Below, piece after piece: positions 1 through 6,535 of a DNA stretch of 22,945 nt (the stretch's first letter is position 1; every line of letters starts with the position of its first letter). The translations under genes were made by a program, and so were the position numbers. Source of the stretch: a virus; the IMG/VR virus record IMGVR_UViG_3300033183_000070, positions 1 to 22,945 of that record. One strand, 5' to 3'. The notes below the pieces were generated by a model. It was not told the DNA's origin. It saw only the letters and a list, made by a program, of their open reading frames with translations, and ran no database searches.

Positions 1-47
1 CGCAACCATCAGGCATGGAAGCCAACCAAACAAAACGAGGAACCACC

Positions 48-440
48 ATGGTAGCAGTTACCGCCGCGCTCTGTCTCAGTTTAACAATTTATCACGAGGC
101 TAGAGGCGAAGATATTTTTGGGCAACTGGCAGTCGCACAAGTCGTCATGAATAGGGTCGAAAGCCCAAGATTTCCTGACACTGTGTGCGGTGTCGTGACC
201 CAGCCGAAACAGTTCAGCTATCTAAACTTCTGCAACGTCAAGTGCGCGGTGCAAAATGTAAGAGAACAACAGGCTTGGCAGGTGGCTCAATCTGTGTCTA
301 ATGCTTTCCTACAGGGGCATCGTATAAGCCTCAAAGCTACTCACTATCACACAACATGGGCGCAACCATACTGGTCTAAGGATGACAGTATGCAACCCCT
401 AACGACAATAGGAAATCACACGTTCTATCTGGAGGGGTAG
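48..440 (+). CDS. SleB-type cell-wall hydrolase (Hydrolase_2)
   Basis: This 130-aa protein probably cleaves peptidoglycan, as an endolysin or a virion or exit-associated hydrolase. It carries the SleB/Hydrolase_2 signature near its N terminus: IYHEARGE, with the Glu after His as the likely catalytic acid, then GQLAVAQVVMNRV, FPDTVCGVV and QFSY. An in-frame ATG lies at 15, but the ATG at 48 is preferred because GAGGA at 37-41 sits 6 nt upstream and the family domain begins almost at once after it. The short hydrophobic stretch (residues 5-15) runs straight into the conserved motif, so it is more likely the first helix of the domain than a cleaved signal. A second lytic enzyme, the amidase at 6017-6454, is present in the window. 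The role in lysis is inference. Confidence 0.82.
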   Translation: MVAVTAALCLSLTIYHEARGEDIFGQLAVAQVVMNRVESPRFPDTVCGVVTQPKQFSYLNFCNVKCAVQNVREQQAWQVAQSVSNAFLQGHRISLKATHYHTTWAQPYWSKDDSMQPLTTIGNHTFYLEG

Positions 441-463
441 AAGTTCCACATCGAAATACGGTT

Positions 464-482
464 TAGGTTGCCGAATAAGAAC
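464..482 (+). promoter_or_regulatory. Candidate degenerate copy of the phage promoter repeat
   Basis: In the 78-nt gap after the SleB gene, TAGGTTGC at 464-471 is identical to the first 8 bases of the four-copy promoter repeat. Overall 13 of 19 positions match, including ATA at 475-477, but the CACC core and the +1 G are missing. It lies upstream of the small gene, the regulator and the integrase, where a promoter would be expected. The match could be chance or a decayed copy. I see no clear sigma70 promoter in the same gap. Confidence 0.3.
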
Positions 483-518
483 CTTTTATATCAACACGTC
501 ATATAAGGATAACGGCGT

Positions 519-722
519 ATGAAATTCGATGTATATTTAGACCATTGGGTCCAATACAAAACAAAAACTGAGGTAACACACACAGCCACAAAAAATTCTA
601 CCATGTGGACTGTACGAGTAGGGAAAATTGTACTACACTTAGAACGCTACAAACCCGAAAGGAAAACTAACCATGTCGTACAAACTCGACCAACTAGAAA
701 AGGCGATATCACATCTGACTGA
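519..722 (+). CDS. Small hypothetical protein
   Basis: A 67-aa basic protein of unrecognised family, with no membrane segment or known motif. Support comes from its position as the first open frame after the intergenic gap and from AAGGA at 505-509, 9 nt before the ATG. Its last 50 nt overlap the start of the MarR-like gene in another frame, which is longer than the 4-26 nt overlaps typical of this genome, so the 3' end may have been extended or the frame may not be used. If real, it is cotranscribed with the regulator and integrase. Confidence 0.45.
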   Translation: MKFDVYLDHWVQYKTKTEVTHTATKNSTMWTVRVGKIVLHLERYKPERKTNHVVQTRPTRKGDITSD

Positions 723-1008
723 CATCTATTACAAGGCGACAGTCAACCACCTACGTGTGTTCTTGTATATCGCTGCACGTCCAACTGACGTGGTAAACAC
801 CCGTGACCTACCCGATGCATTGGGTATGCCGCAAACAACAGTATCCCGTACCGTCAGATCGATGGCACAACGTAGCTACATCCATGAACAAGGCTTTGGT
901 TTGCTACGCCTATCGATTGACCCCGAGGATGAACGTCAACGCATCGTCGAACTGACACCTGAAGGTAAGACGTTTGCTAACAAAATCAGAAAGGCAATAG
1001 ATGACTGA
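673..1008 (+). CDS. MarR-family winged-helix transcriptional regulator
   Basis: A 111-aa DNA-binding protein. The recognition helix region reads LPDALGMPQTTVSRTVRSM (about residues 46-64), followed by a wing region ending DPEDERQRIVELTPEGK, which is the hallmark MarR wing and post-wing sequence. MarR proteins act as dimers on inverted repeats. A good ribosome site (AAAGGA, 658-663) precedes the ATG, and the stop overlaps the integrase start by 8 nt (ATGACTGA), so the two are translationally linked. Pairing with an integrase suggests a part in the lysogeny or lysis decision, either as a phage repressor or by acting on host promoters. That role is inference. Most T7-like phages with an integrase lack an obvious repressor, so this one deserves attention. 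Confidence 0.8.
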   Translation: MSYKLDQLEKAISHLTDIYYKATVNHLRVFLYIAARPTDVVNTRDLPDALGMPQTTVSRTVRSMAQRSYIHEQGFGLLRLSIDPEDERQRIVELTPEGKTFANKIRKAIDD

Positions 1009-2068
1009 TAAACTACCTACTGGAATCCTAAAGCGCGGCGATAAGTATCGCGTGTCTGTTATGGTACAGGGTAAGCGTACCACTCAGACCCACAACACAC
1101 TGGAAGCTGCCCTCAAGGCACGTGACGACCTCAAAGCTGGGCGCATGGGACCACTATCCACTTATGAGATATGGAACCTGCGCCAAGCGATTGATGCATT
1201 CACTACCCAGCGCATGAAGTCTCACCGTACCAAGTCGGACCACCTGCGGTGGCTATCGACCCACATCTTGGCACACTTCGGACCAGCCCTGAACATCAAC
1301 CGTATCTCACAGCCTGAGATGCACAAGTTTGTGGATGCTACCCGTGACGCTGGATACTCTGCCAGCACCATGCATGTGATGAACGCCACCCTGCGTAGCA
1401 TCCTGAACTTTGCATGGGAACGGGGGCATCGATCTGAACGGGCACCATCAGTCAAGACTGACACCATCCGCAACTCGCGGGTCCGCTTCATGACACGTGA
1501 AGAGGAAAGCAAGGTGCTTAACTTTTTCCGCGCAGCTGGCTGGGAAAAGTATGCCGAGGTCGTCGAGTTCTTGGTGGATACTGGTGCTCGTAAGGGTGAG
1601 ATGCTGGCCCTCGAATGGAAAGACATCGACTTCAAGACTGGACGCATCACGTTTTGGGAAACCAAGACGAACCAACCACGTTCAGTCAAGATGACCCGCC
1701 GTGTGAAAGACATGCTGCGTGTACGTCACAAGCGAGAGCATGTGTGTGCATCGTTTGTCTTCTCAGACATCAGTGAAACCCTACTCTACAAGGCATGGCG
1801 TGAGATGCGCGAGTGCTTAGGGTACATCGATGACAACCAGTTCGTATTACACATGTTGCGGCACACTTGTTGCACCCGACTACTGGCAAACAACGTGGAC
1901 ATACGAACAGTTCAACAGTGGATGGGCCACTCGTCCCTATCCATGACACAACGCTACGCTCACTTCATCCCGCAACGTTTGGATGATGCAGCCGATGCAC
2001 TCGATGGTGCAAATGAGGTAGCAATGGGTGGTGCAGGTGTTGCACCAGTCAAACTACGGGCTGTGTAA
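1001..2068 (+). CDS. int: Tyrosine recombinase / phage integrase
   Basis: A 355-aa site-specific recombinase expected to integrate the phage into the host chromosome. The N terminus (residues 5-45, GILKRGDKYRVSV onward) resembles arm-type DNA-binding domains. A SAM-like core-binding domain follows (about 60-150). The catalytic domain carries the full set: R197 in GARKGEM, K222 in ETKTNQP, H284-x-x-R287 in HMLRHT, H310 in WMGHSS and nucleophile Y319 in QRYAHF. All are present, so the enzyme looks intact. It is the usual length for the family. It sits directly upstream of the RNA polymerase gene, as in P-SSP7 and HTVC019P-like marine phages. A terminator at 2148-2189 separates it from the RNA polymerase gene. 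Confidence 0.95.
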   Translation: MTDKLPTGILKRGDKYRVSVMVQGKRTTQTHNTLEAALKARDDLKAGRMGPLSTYEIWNLRQAIDAFTTQRMKSHRTKSDHLRWLSTHILAHFGPALNINRISQPEMHKFVDATRDAGYSASTMHVMNATLRSILNFAWERGHRSERAPSVKTDTIRNSRVRFMTREEESKVLNFFRAAGWEKYAEVVEFLVDTGARKGEMLALEWKDIDFKTGRITFWETKTNQPRSVKMTRRVKDMLRVRHKREHVCASFVFSDISETLLYKAWREMRECLGYIDDNQFVLHMLRHTCCTRLLANNVDIRTVQQWMGHSSLSMTQRYAHFIPQRLDDAADALDGANEVAMGGAGVAPVKLRAV

Positions 2069-2082
2069 CTGATTGATATTCC

Positions 2083-2105
2083 TATAGGTTTTCTCCAAGC
2101 CTATA
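2083..2105 (+). other. Inverted repeat just downstream of int, possible attP element
   Basis: TATAGGTTT (2083-2091) pairs with AAGCCTATA (2097-2105), a 9-bp stem with one T-G pair and a 5-nt loop. Phage attachment sites usually lie beside the integrase gene, and core sites are flanked by inverted recombinase half-sites, so this 15-nt-offset repeat is a candidate. I could not recognise a tRNA 3'-end segment anywhere in 2069-2250, so the attP assignment is weak. It could simply be an mRNA 3' hairpin. Confidence 0.25.
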
Positions 2106-2147
2106 ACGAATTGTTACACTGACCCATCTAACCTTTTCGGGTTTAAG

Positions 2148-2189
2148 CCCACGGGACATAGTGTTTGTAGCCACTTTCCGTGGGTTTTT
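2148..2189 (+). terminator. Rho-independent terminator after int
   Basis: CCCACGG (2148-2154) pairs perfectly with CCGTGGG (2178-2184), followed directly by five T residues. The 23-nt loop is long. A smaller competing hairpin, GGGTTTAAGCCC at 2139-2150, shares the bases CCC. It separates the MarR/integrase unit from the RNA polymerase promoter. Confidence 0.65.
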
Positions 2190-2252
2190 CTTCCCAGATT
2201 TACAACCTCAAACGGGTACTAACACAACAGTCAACACTCAACAAATTACACC

Positions 2253-2286
2253 ATGGTGCAAAGGCCTGACGAATAGGTTGCACCAT
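2253..2286. repeat. Inverted repeat spanning promoter P1 core
   Basis: ATGGTGCAA at 2253-2261 is the exact reverse complement of TTGCACCAT at 2278-2286, which forms the core of promoter P1. The spacer is 16 nt. The arrangement could be an operator for a dimeric regulator, a cruciform or hairpin, or a weak divergent promoter half. A similar inverted half-copy lies upstream of P2 (4811-4820). Confidence 0.6.
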
Positions 2287-2292
2287 AGCATC
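2274..2292 (+). promoter_or_regulatory. Phage RNA polymerase promoter P1 (upstream of RNAP gene)
   Basis: TAGGTTGCACCATAGCATC is identical here, at 4828 and at 6452, and shares its first 15 bases with 15802. Aligned on the ATAG end, 10 of the last 15 bases up to +1 match the T7 promoter, and CACCATAG differs from T7 CACTATAG at one base. The predicted start is G2288, leaving a 39-nt leader before the polymerase ATG. As no host promoter is evident here, the first round of polymerase synthesis must come from elsewhere. P1 would then add positive feedback. Confidence 0.72.
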
Positions 2293-2326
2293 CGCAACTA
2301 AAAGTAACTTGAAGGAATCACACAGA

Positions 2327-4798
2327 ATGACCAACGATCTGTACCTCACACAAGAAGCCCTCGAAAAAGAAAGCCGTGCCCTGACCATCCAAAGATTTGA
2401 GGCACAGCTAACTGAAAGAAAACAGAAAGAGGAAGAGACAGCCACCTACTATGGGGCACCCCTCATGAAGAGAGCAATCGAACCTCTGGCAGAGGCCATC
2501 GATGCGAAGATTGTAGAAGCTAACAGTGGACGATCAGGTCCACGGATGACAGCTATCCCTACCCTTGAACAGTTCGACAGTAAGGTGGTGGCATTCTTCA
2601 CTGCTAAGACCATCATCGATAAGCTGACTAGCAGAACCAACAAGCTACAATCAGTAGCCGTGATGATTGGTAAGAACCTTGAAGATGAACTGCGGTACAC
2701 CTCATTCCAAGAACAGCACCCATGGTTGTTTCAGAAACTGATGACTGAGATTGATACGACCCGTGCCCGTAAGAGACAGAACCTTGTGTCTGCATACAAT
2801 CGCTACTGTGATGTGTGGACTAGCTGGTCTGAGATTACCTACCTGCATGTCGGTATGTTGTTGATCGATCTGTTCCAACAGGTGACAGGTTTCATCGAGA
2901 TAATTGAGAAAAGAGAAGACAAGAACAAGACCATGAAGATCGTGGTGCCCAGCGCAGAGGTGGTTAATTTCATCGAGAAAAATTTTGACGCAGCGCAGAT
3001 GTTGAACCCAGTATATCTACCCATGGTCGTGCCACCTGCGGACTGGGAAGGACCACGTGGTGGGGGATACCTGACCGTGCATTCCAAGCAGCTGACCTTG
3101 GTGAAGACACGCAACCGTAACTACCTTGAGGAACTGGAAGGTATGCCTGAGCAAATGGCACCAGTCTATGAGGCTATCAACCACATCCAGCGTACACCTT
3201 GGAAGGTGAATGACTTTGTGTTGGCTGCGTTCCAGATCATCCACGATAAGGGACTGGCTACAGCTGGCCTACCATCAGGTGAAGACCTACCGCTACCACC
3301 ATCACCCTTGTCCAAGGACCAAGATAGTAAGACCCTAACTGATGTGCAGAAAGAACAGTTCAAGGCATGGAAGAAAGCAGCGACAGCTGTGTACGATGAG
3401 AACATCCGCATCAAATCCAAGCGACTGATGACATCCAAGATCAGAATGATTGCTGAGAAGTTCAGTGTGTACGAGAGCATCTACTTCCCTCACACAATGG
3501 ACTTCCGTGGTCGCATCTACCCTGCCCCGATGTACCTCAACCCTCAAGGCAACTCACTAGCCAAGGGGTTGTTGATGTTTGCCGATGGGAAACCATTGGG
3601 AACTAACGAGGCTGCATGTGAACTCGCTATCCATGGTGCTAACTGCTACGGCTACGACAAGGCATCGATGCAAGAGCGTGTTGACTGGGTGGTCGAACAC
3701 CAAGAGCAAATTTTACAAGCAGGGACAGACCCTATGGCTGACCTGTGGTGGGCTAAGGAAGCTGATGACCCATGGTCTTTCCTTGCGTTCTGTCGTGAGT
3801 GGGTAGGCTACTGTGAGCATGGCTATGACCACGTGTCTTACATCCCGATTGCTAAGGATGGTTCATGCTCTGGCTTGCAGCATTTCTCAGCTGCCCTGCG
3901 TGACCCTGAAGGTGGTAGTGCAGTCAACTTGCTGCCAACTGACAGACCTGCGGACATCTACCAGACTGTCATTGACAAGACGGAGCAAAAGGTTTGCGCA
4001 GACCTAACCCAAAACGAGTACAAAGAAATCGCACAGCTGTGGTTGGACTACGGTATGTCACGCAAGACAGCCAAGCGTACCACCATGACACGGGTGTATG
4101 GTTCTACTTTGTATTCAGCACGTGCATTCGTACAGGAATACATCATGGATACTGATGCCAAGCGTAGACAGGAGGACCCTGATTATGTCAGCCCTCTGAA
4201 TGGACGTGAGTTTGAAGCAGCGGTGTACCTAGCCAAGCATGTCTGGGCATCTATCAACGAGACAGTGATTGCTGCCAAAGATGGCATGGACTGGCTACAA
4301 GAATGTGCCCGTGAACTAGCAGCTGAGAATCTACCAATCGTATGGACCACCATCGATGGGTTCCCTGTCATGCAGAACTACCCTGACATGGCGAAGCGTA
4401 GAGTGAAGACCAAGTTCGGTGACCAGCTGGTGTACCTGACAGTCCAAGAGGCAATCAAGGACAAGCTAGATCGTCGTCGTCAAGGCAATGGCATTAGCCC
4501 TAACTGGGTACACGCCAATGATGGGTGTCACTTGCGTATGACTGTGAACCTAGCAGCATTTAATGGGGTGACCCACTTCGCAATGATACACGATAGCTTC
4601 GGGTGTCATGCAGCTGACGTTGAGATGCTTGGTGCATGTCTTCGTGAAACCTTTGTCGAACTGTACGTGGATAACGACCCGCTACTACGGTTCAAGGCCG
4701 AGGGTGAAGCCCTAGTCGGTAGAGAACTACCAGCCCTGCCCGAGAAGGGGGAACTGGACGTAACTCAAGTACGTGATAGCGAATTCTTTTTCGCATAA
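2327..4798 (+). CDS. T7-type single-subunit DNA-directed RNA polymerase
   Basis: An 823-aa relative of T7 gp1 (883 aa) that transcribes the phage genome from its own promoters. The key catalytic residues are present: D511 in KDGSCSGLQHFSA, K583 and Y591 in the KTAKRTTMTRVYG helix, and D756 in MIHDSFG. The protein ends in EFFFA, like the FAFA foot of T7 polymerase that closes the active site. The start at 2327 is chosen because AAGGA (2312-2316) lies 10 nt upstream. A TTG 18 nt earlier lies on the ribosome site itself. The promoter-specificity region (about 4430-4540) keeps the flanking NGISPNWVHANDG block but differs in the loop residues that read DNA in T7, consistent with a different promoter sequence. 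The gene lies between promoters P1 and P2. Confidence 0.97.
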   Translation: MTNDLYLTQEALEKESRALTIQRFEAQLTERKQKEEETATYYGAPLMKRAIEPLAEAIDAKIVEANSGRSGPRMTAIPTLEQFDSKVVAFFTAKTIIDKLTSRTNKLQSVAVMIGKNLEDELRYTSFQEQHPWLFQKLMTEIDTTRARKRQNLVSAYNRYCDVWTSWSEITYLHVGMLLIDLFQQVTGFIEIIEKREDKNKTMKIVVPSAEVVNFIEKNFDAAQMLNPVYLPMVVPPADWEGPRGGGYLTVHSKQLTLVKTRNRNYLEELEGMPEQMAPVYEAINHIQRTPWKVNDFVLAAFQIIHDKGLATAGLPSGEDLPLPPSPLSKDQDSKTLTDVQKEQFKAWKKAATAVYDENIRIKSKRLMTSKIRMIAEKFSVYESIYFPHTMDFRGRIYPAPMYLNPQGNSLAKGLLMFADGKPLGTNEAACELAIHGANCYGYDKASMQERVDWVVEHQEQILQAGTDPMADLWWAKEADDPWSFLAFCREWVGYCEHGYDHVSYIPIAKDGSCSGLQHFSAALRDPEGGSAVNLLPTDRPADIYQTVIDKTEQKVCADLTQNEYKEIAQLWLDYGMSRKTAKRTTMTRVYGSTLYSARAFVQEYIMDTDAKRRQEDPDYVSPLNGREFEAAVYLAKHVWASINETVIAAKDGMDWLQECARELAAENLPIVWTTIDGFPVMQNYPDMAKRRVKTKFGDQLVYLTVQEAIKDKLDRRRQGNGISPNWVHANDGCHLRMTVNLAAFNGVTHFAMIHDSFGCHAADVEMLGACLRETFVELYVDNDPLLRFKAEGEALVGRELPALPEKGELDVTQVRDSEFFFA

Positions 4799-4810
4799 CT
4801 AACCCAAAAC

Positions 4811-4839
4811 TGGTACAACCCATACAATAGGTTGCACCA
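4811..4839. repeat. Inverted repeat spanning promoter P2 core
   Basis: TGGTACAACC at 4811-4820 is the reverse complement of GGTTGCACCA at 4830-4839 except for one base. The spacer is 9 nt. It repeats the design at P1, though with a shorter spacer, so it is unlikely to be chance. P3 and P4 lack it. Confidence 0.55.
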
Positions 4840-4846
4840 TAGCATC
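4828..4846 (+). promoter_or_regulatory. Phage RNA polymerase promoter P2
   Basis: This is a perfect 19-bp copy of the promoter repeat in the short gap after the polymerase gene, with the predicted start at G4842. It would drive the 40-aa protein, SSB, endonuclease I and amidase. The 28-nt leader contains AAGGA (4858-4862) for the first gene. Confidence 0.75.
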
Positions 4847-4869
4847 TAGCAGAAACGAAAGGATACCAG

Positions 4870-4992
4870 ATGCGTTGTAAACAAACCCTAATCAACATCG
4901 CTGAGTATCAGTACAGGAACGATATGCCTGTACCCGCAGACATACTCGCCCAACTACTGGAAGCGGGTGTTGACATCCGTAAATATATGTAA
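4870..4992 (+). CDS. Small hypothetical protein, 40 aa
   Basis: A 40-aa open frame starting MRCKQTLINIAEY and ending GVDIRKYM. It has a strong ribosome site (AAGGA, 4858-4862, 7 nt before the ATG), sits directly behind promoter P2, and fills the gap between polymerase and SSB with its stop 8 nt before the SSB ATG. That stop region (TAAGGA) also provides the SSB ribosome site. No family is recognised. The predicted fold is one or two short helices (PADILAQLLEAGVDI). Small early proteins of this kind in T7-like phages often act on host enzymes, but nothing in the sequence shows a target. Confidence 0.65.
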   Translation: MRCKQTLINIAEYQYRNDMPVPADILAQLLEAGVDIRKYM

Positions 4993-5000
4993 GGACAGAC

Positions 5001-5606
5001 ATGACTAAGTTTGTAACTCCCAAAGGTGTCGCCGTATGGCCTCACCTAAACACACCCGATACTAAATTCGTAAGCGAAGGTGAGTATCACACAAAGCTTC
5101 GCATCCCAGCGGACGAAGCCCAGCCTCTTATCGAACAACTCGAAGATATTCGTAAGGCATATCTAGCAGAGGCAATTCGCAAGGACCCAAAGGTCAAGCA
5201 GTTCAAGATGGCTGACCTCTATGAAGAGGAAGTCGATGACCAAGGGGACCTGACAGGTAACTACCTGTTTAAGTTCAAACAGAAAGCAGTCATCAACACA
5301 CGTGCTGGCACCACCCTGAACATGAAGGTGGCCCTGTTCGACAGTCAAAAGAAACCGACTGATGTTTCAATCGGTGGTGGCTCAGTCATTCGTGTGGCTG
5401 CAACTGCAATCGGGTACGCCATGCCATCAACCAAGATGGTCGGCCTATCACTACGACCCAGCGCAATCCAGATCATCGAGTTATCTGGTGGTACAGGTGT
5501 AGAGGCTGATGTCTTTGCAGTAGAGGATGGCTTCGTGGGTGACGGTGTGACTGAAACCAAAGACGAGGTGCCTGTATTCTATGGCGAAGACGACACGGAC
5601 TTTTAA
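5001..5606 (+). CDS. Single-stranded DNA-binding protein, T7 gp2.5-like
   Basis: A 201-aa protein in the gp2.5 slot (T7: 232 aa). It coats single-stranded DNA during replication and recombination and contacts the polymerase and helicase through its tail. The N-terminal part (TPKGVAVWPHLNTPDTKF) matches the start of phage gp2.5-type OB-fold proteins. The last residues, GEDDTDF, form the acidic C-terminal tail ending in Phe that is functionally essential in T7 gp2.5. AAGGA at 4991-4995 gives a 5-nt spacing to the ATG. The 3' end overlaps endonuclease I by 26 nt. The assignment rests on position, length and the acidic aromatic-ended tail. Confidence 0.88.
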   Translation: MTKFVTPKGVAVWPHLNTPDTKFVSEGEYHTKLRIPADEAQPLIEQLEDIRKAYLAEAIRKDPKVKQFKMADLYEEEVDDQGDLTGNYLFKFKQKAVINTRAGTTLNMKVALFDSQKKPTDVSIGGGSVIRVAATAIGYAMPSTKMVGLSLRPSAIQIIELSGGTGVEADVFAVEDGFVGDGVTETKDEVPVFYGEDDTDF

Positions 5607-6024
5607 TAACTTAGGGTCCAAGTCGAAGACACGTAAACAAGCATTGGCAAACGGTTGGCGGTCAGGACTTGAAGAGAGTCTTGCCGCCTTTTTGCGTTCT
5701 GAGGGTATCTCGTATGAGTATGAACAGAACAAGATACATTACGTGGTCCCAGCTAGGGACGCTAAGTACACACCCGACTTCTACATTAAGACCCGAACAG
5801 GCAAGACCATCATCGTCGAAACCAAGGGCCGCTTCCTAACAGCGGACAGGCAGAAGATGATACTGGTCAAGCAGCAATTCCCTGACCTCGACATCCGCAT
5901 AGTGTTCAGTAGGTCTGAAACCAAAATCAGTAAACAATCAAAGACTACCTACGCCATGTGGTGTGAGAAGCATGGCTTCCCCCATGCGGACAAGGTAGTT
6001 CCACAGGAGTGGCTCGATGAGTAG
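5581..6024 (+). CDS. Endonuclease I (Holliday-junction resolvase), T7 gp3-like
   Basis: This 147-aa protein (T7 gp3: 149 aa) cleaves branched DNA and, in T7, also degrades host DNA to supply nucleotides. The catalytic set of the T7 enzyme is visible: E31 in SGLEESL, D66 in YTPDFYI, and E80 with K82 in IIVETKGR. The later blocks LDIRIVFSRS and CEKHG...ADK also match T7 gp3. It begins inside the SSB coding end and its stop overlaps the amidase ATG by 8 nt, so these three genes are translationally coupled. Confidence 0.95.
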   Translation: MAKTTRTFNNLGSKSKTRKQALANGWRSGLEESLAAFLRSEGISYEYEQNKIHYVVPARDAKYTPDFYIKTRTGKTIIVETKGRFLTADRQKMILVKQQFPDLDIRIVFSRSETKISKQSKTTYAMWCEKHGFPHADKVVPQEWLDE

Positions 6025-6454
6025 CATCAAACACATCATCGTACACTGCGCCTACACCCCCGAGAGCATGGACATTGGCGTCAAAGAAATTGACGCATGG
6101 CATCGCAAGCGCGGATGGATGGGGTGTGGCTACCATGCAGTGATTACCCGACAGGGTGTCGTCGAACTGGGCCGACCCCTTAACAAGACAGGCGCACACG
6201 TACGGGGGATGAATAGTACATCTAAGGGTATCTGCCTTATCGGTGGTATGAACCGATCAAAGACAGGACCTGAAATCAACTTCACCGATGAGCAATACGA
6301 ATCCCTGCGTATGCTTATCGATCAGTGGAAAGACTGGCACTTCCCTATGGCGAAGGTGTCTGGTCACACTGACTGGGACAGCAATAAAACCTGCCCCAAC
6401 TTTGACGCTGGTCACTGGTATGAGACTGGCGAAATCAAATCCACAATCAGTTAG
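6017..6454 (+). CDS. N-acetylmuramoyl-L-alanine amidase, T7 lysozyme (gp3.5)-like
   Basis: A 145-aa Amidase_2 protein (T7 gp3.5: 151 aa) that cleaves the amide bond between MurNAc and L-Ala. In T7 it also binds and inhibits the phage RNA polymerase. Zinc ligands and catalytic residues are all present: H10 (IIVHCAYT), Y39 (GCGYH), H117 (VSGHTDW), K124 and C126 (SNKTCPNF). The N terminus is short, and in T7 this tail contributes to polymerase binding, so inhibition of the polymerase is plausible but cannot be read from the sequence. The TAG stop is also the first three bases of promoter P3. Confidence 0.95.
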   Translation: MSSIKHIIVHCAYTPESMDIGVKEIDAWHRKRGWMGCGYHAVITRQGVVELGRPLNKTGAHVRGMNSTSKGICLIGGMNRSKTGPEINFTDEQYESLRMLIDQWKDWHFPMAKVSGHTDWDSNKTCPNFDAGHWYETGEIKSTIS

Positions 6455-6470
6455 GTTGCACCATAGCATC
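6452..6470 (+). promoter_or_regulatory. Phage RNA polymerase promoter P3
   Basis: This is a perfect 19-bp copy of the promoter repeat whose first three bases are the amidase stop codon. The predicted start is G6466. Unlike P1, P2 and P4, a terminator hairpin begins only 28 nt downstream, so expression of the replication module from P3 needs read-through. Confidence 0.72.
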
Positions 6471-6493
6471 TTAATGTTTCTTTCCTTCCAACT

Positions 6494-6524
6494 GGCTCAC
6501 CTTCGGGTGGGCCTTTTCTTTTTT
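6494..6524 (+). terminator. Rho-independent terminator right after P3
   Basis: GGCTCACC (6494-6501) and GGTGGGCC (6506-6513) form an 8-bp stem with one T-G pair around a very stable TTCG loop, followed by TTTTCTTTTTT. T7-type polymerase also stops, partially, at hairpins of this kind. It ends the P2 unit and would attenuate P3. Confidence 0.85.
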
Positions 6525-6535
6525 GGAGAAAAATT

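Noticed and set aside
1222-1713. Minus-strand open frame of 163 codons across int
   Set aside because: It is opposite a convincing integrase, has no recognisable motif, and is explained by the codon bias of the sense strand; the same holds for the other minus-strand frames.
2004-2047. ATGGTGCAA and TTGCACCA near the integrase 3' end, resembling the P1 arms
   Set aside because: Both lie in codons for an Ala/Gly-rich tail, lack the ATAG end and may reflect codon repeats; kept out of the operator claim.
2199-2222. Host sigma70 promoter before the polymerase gene (TTTACA ... TACTAA)
   Set aside because: The spacer is only 12 nt and no better pair was found in the gap.
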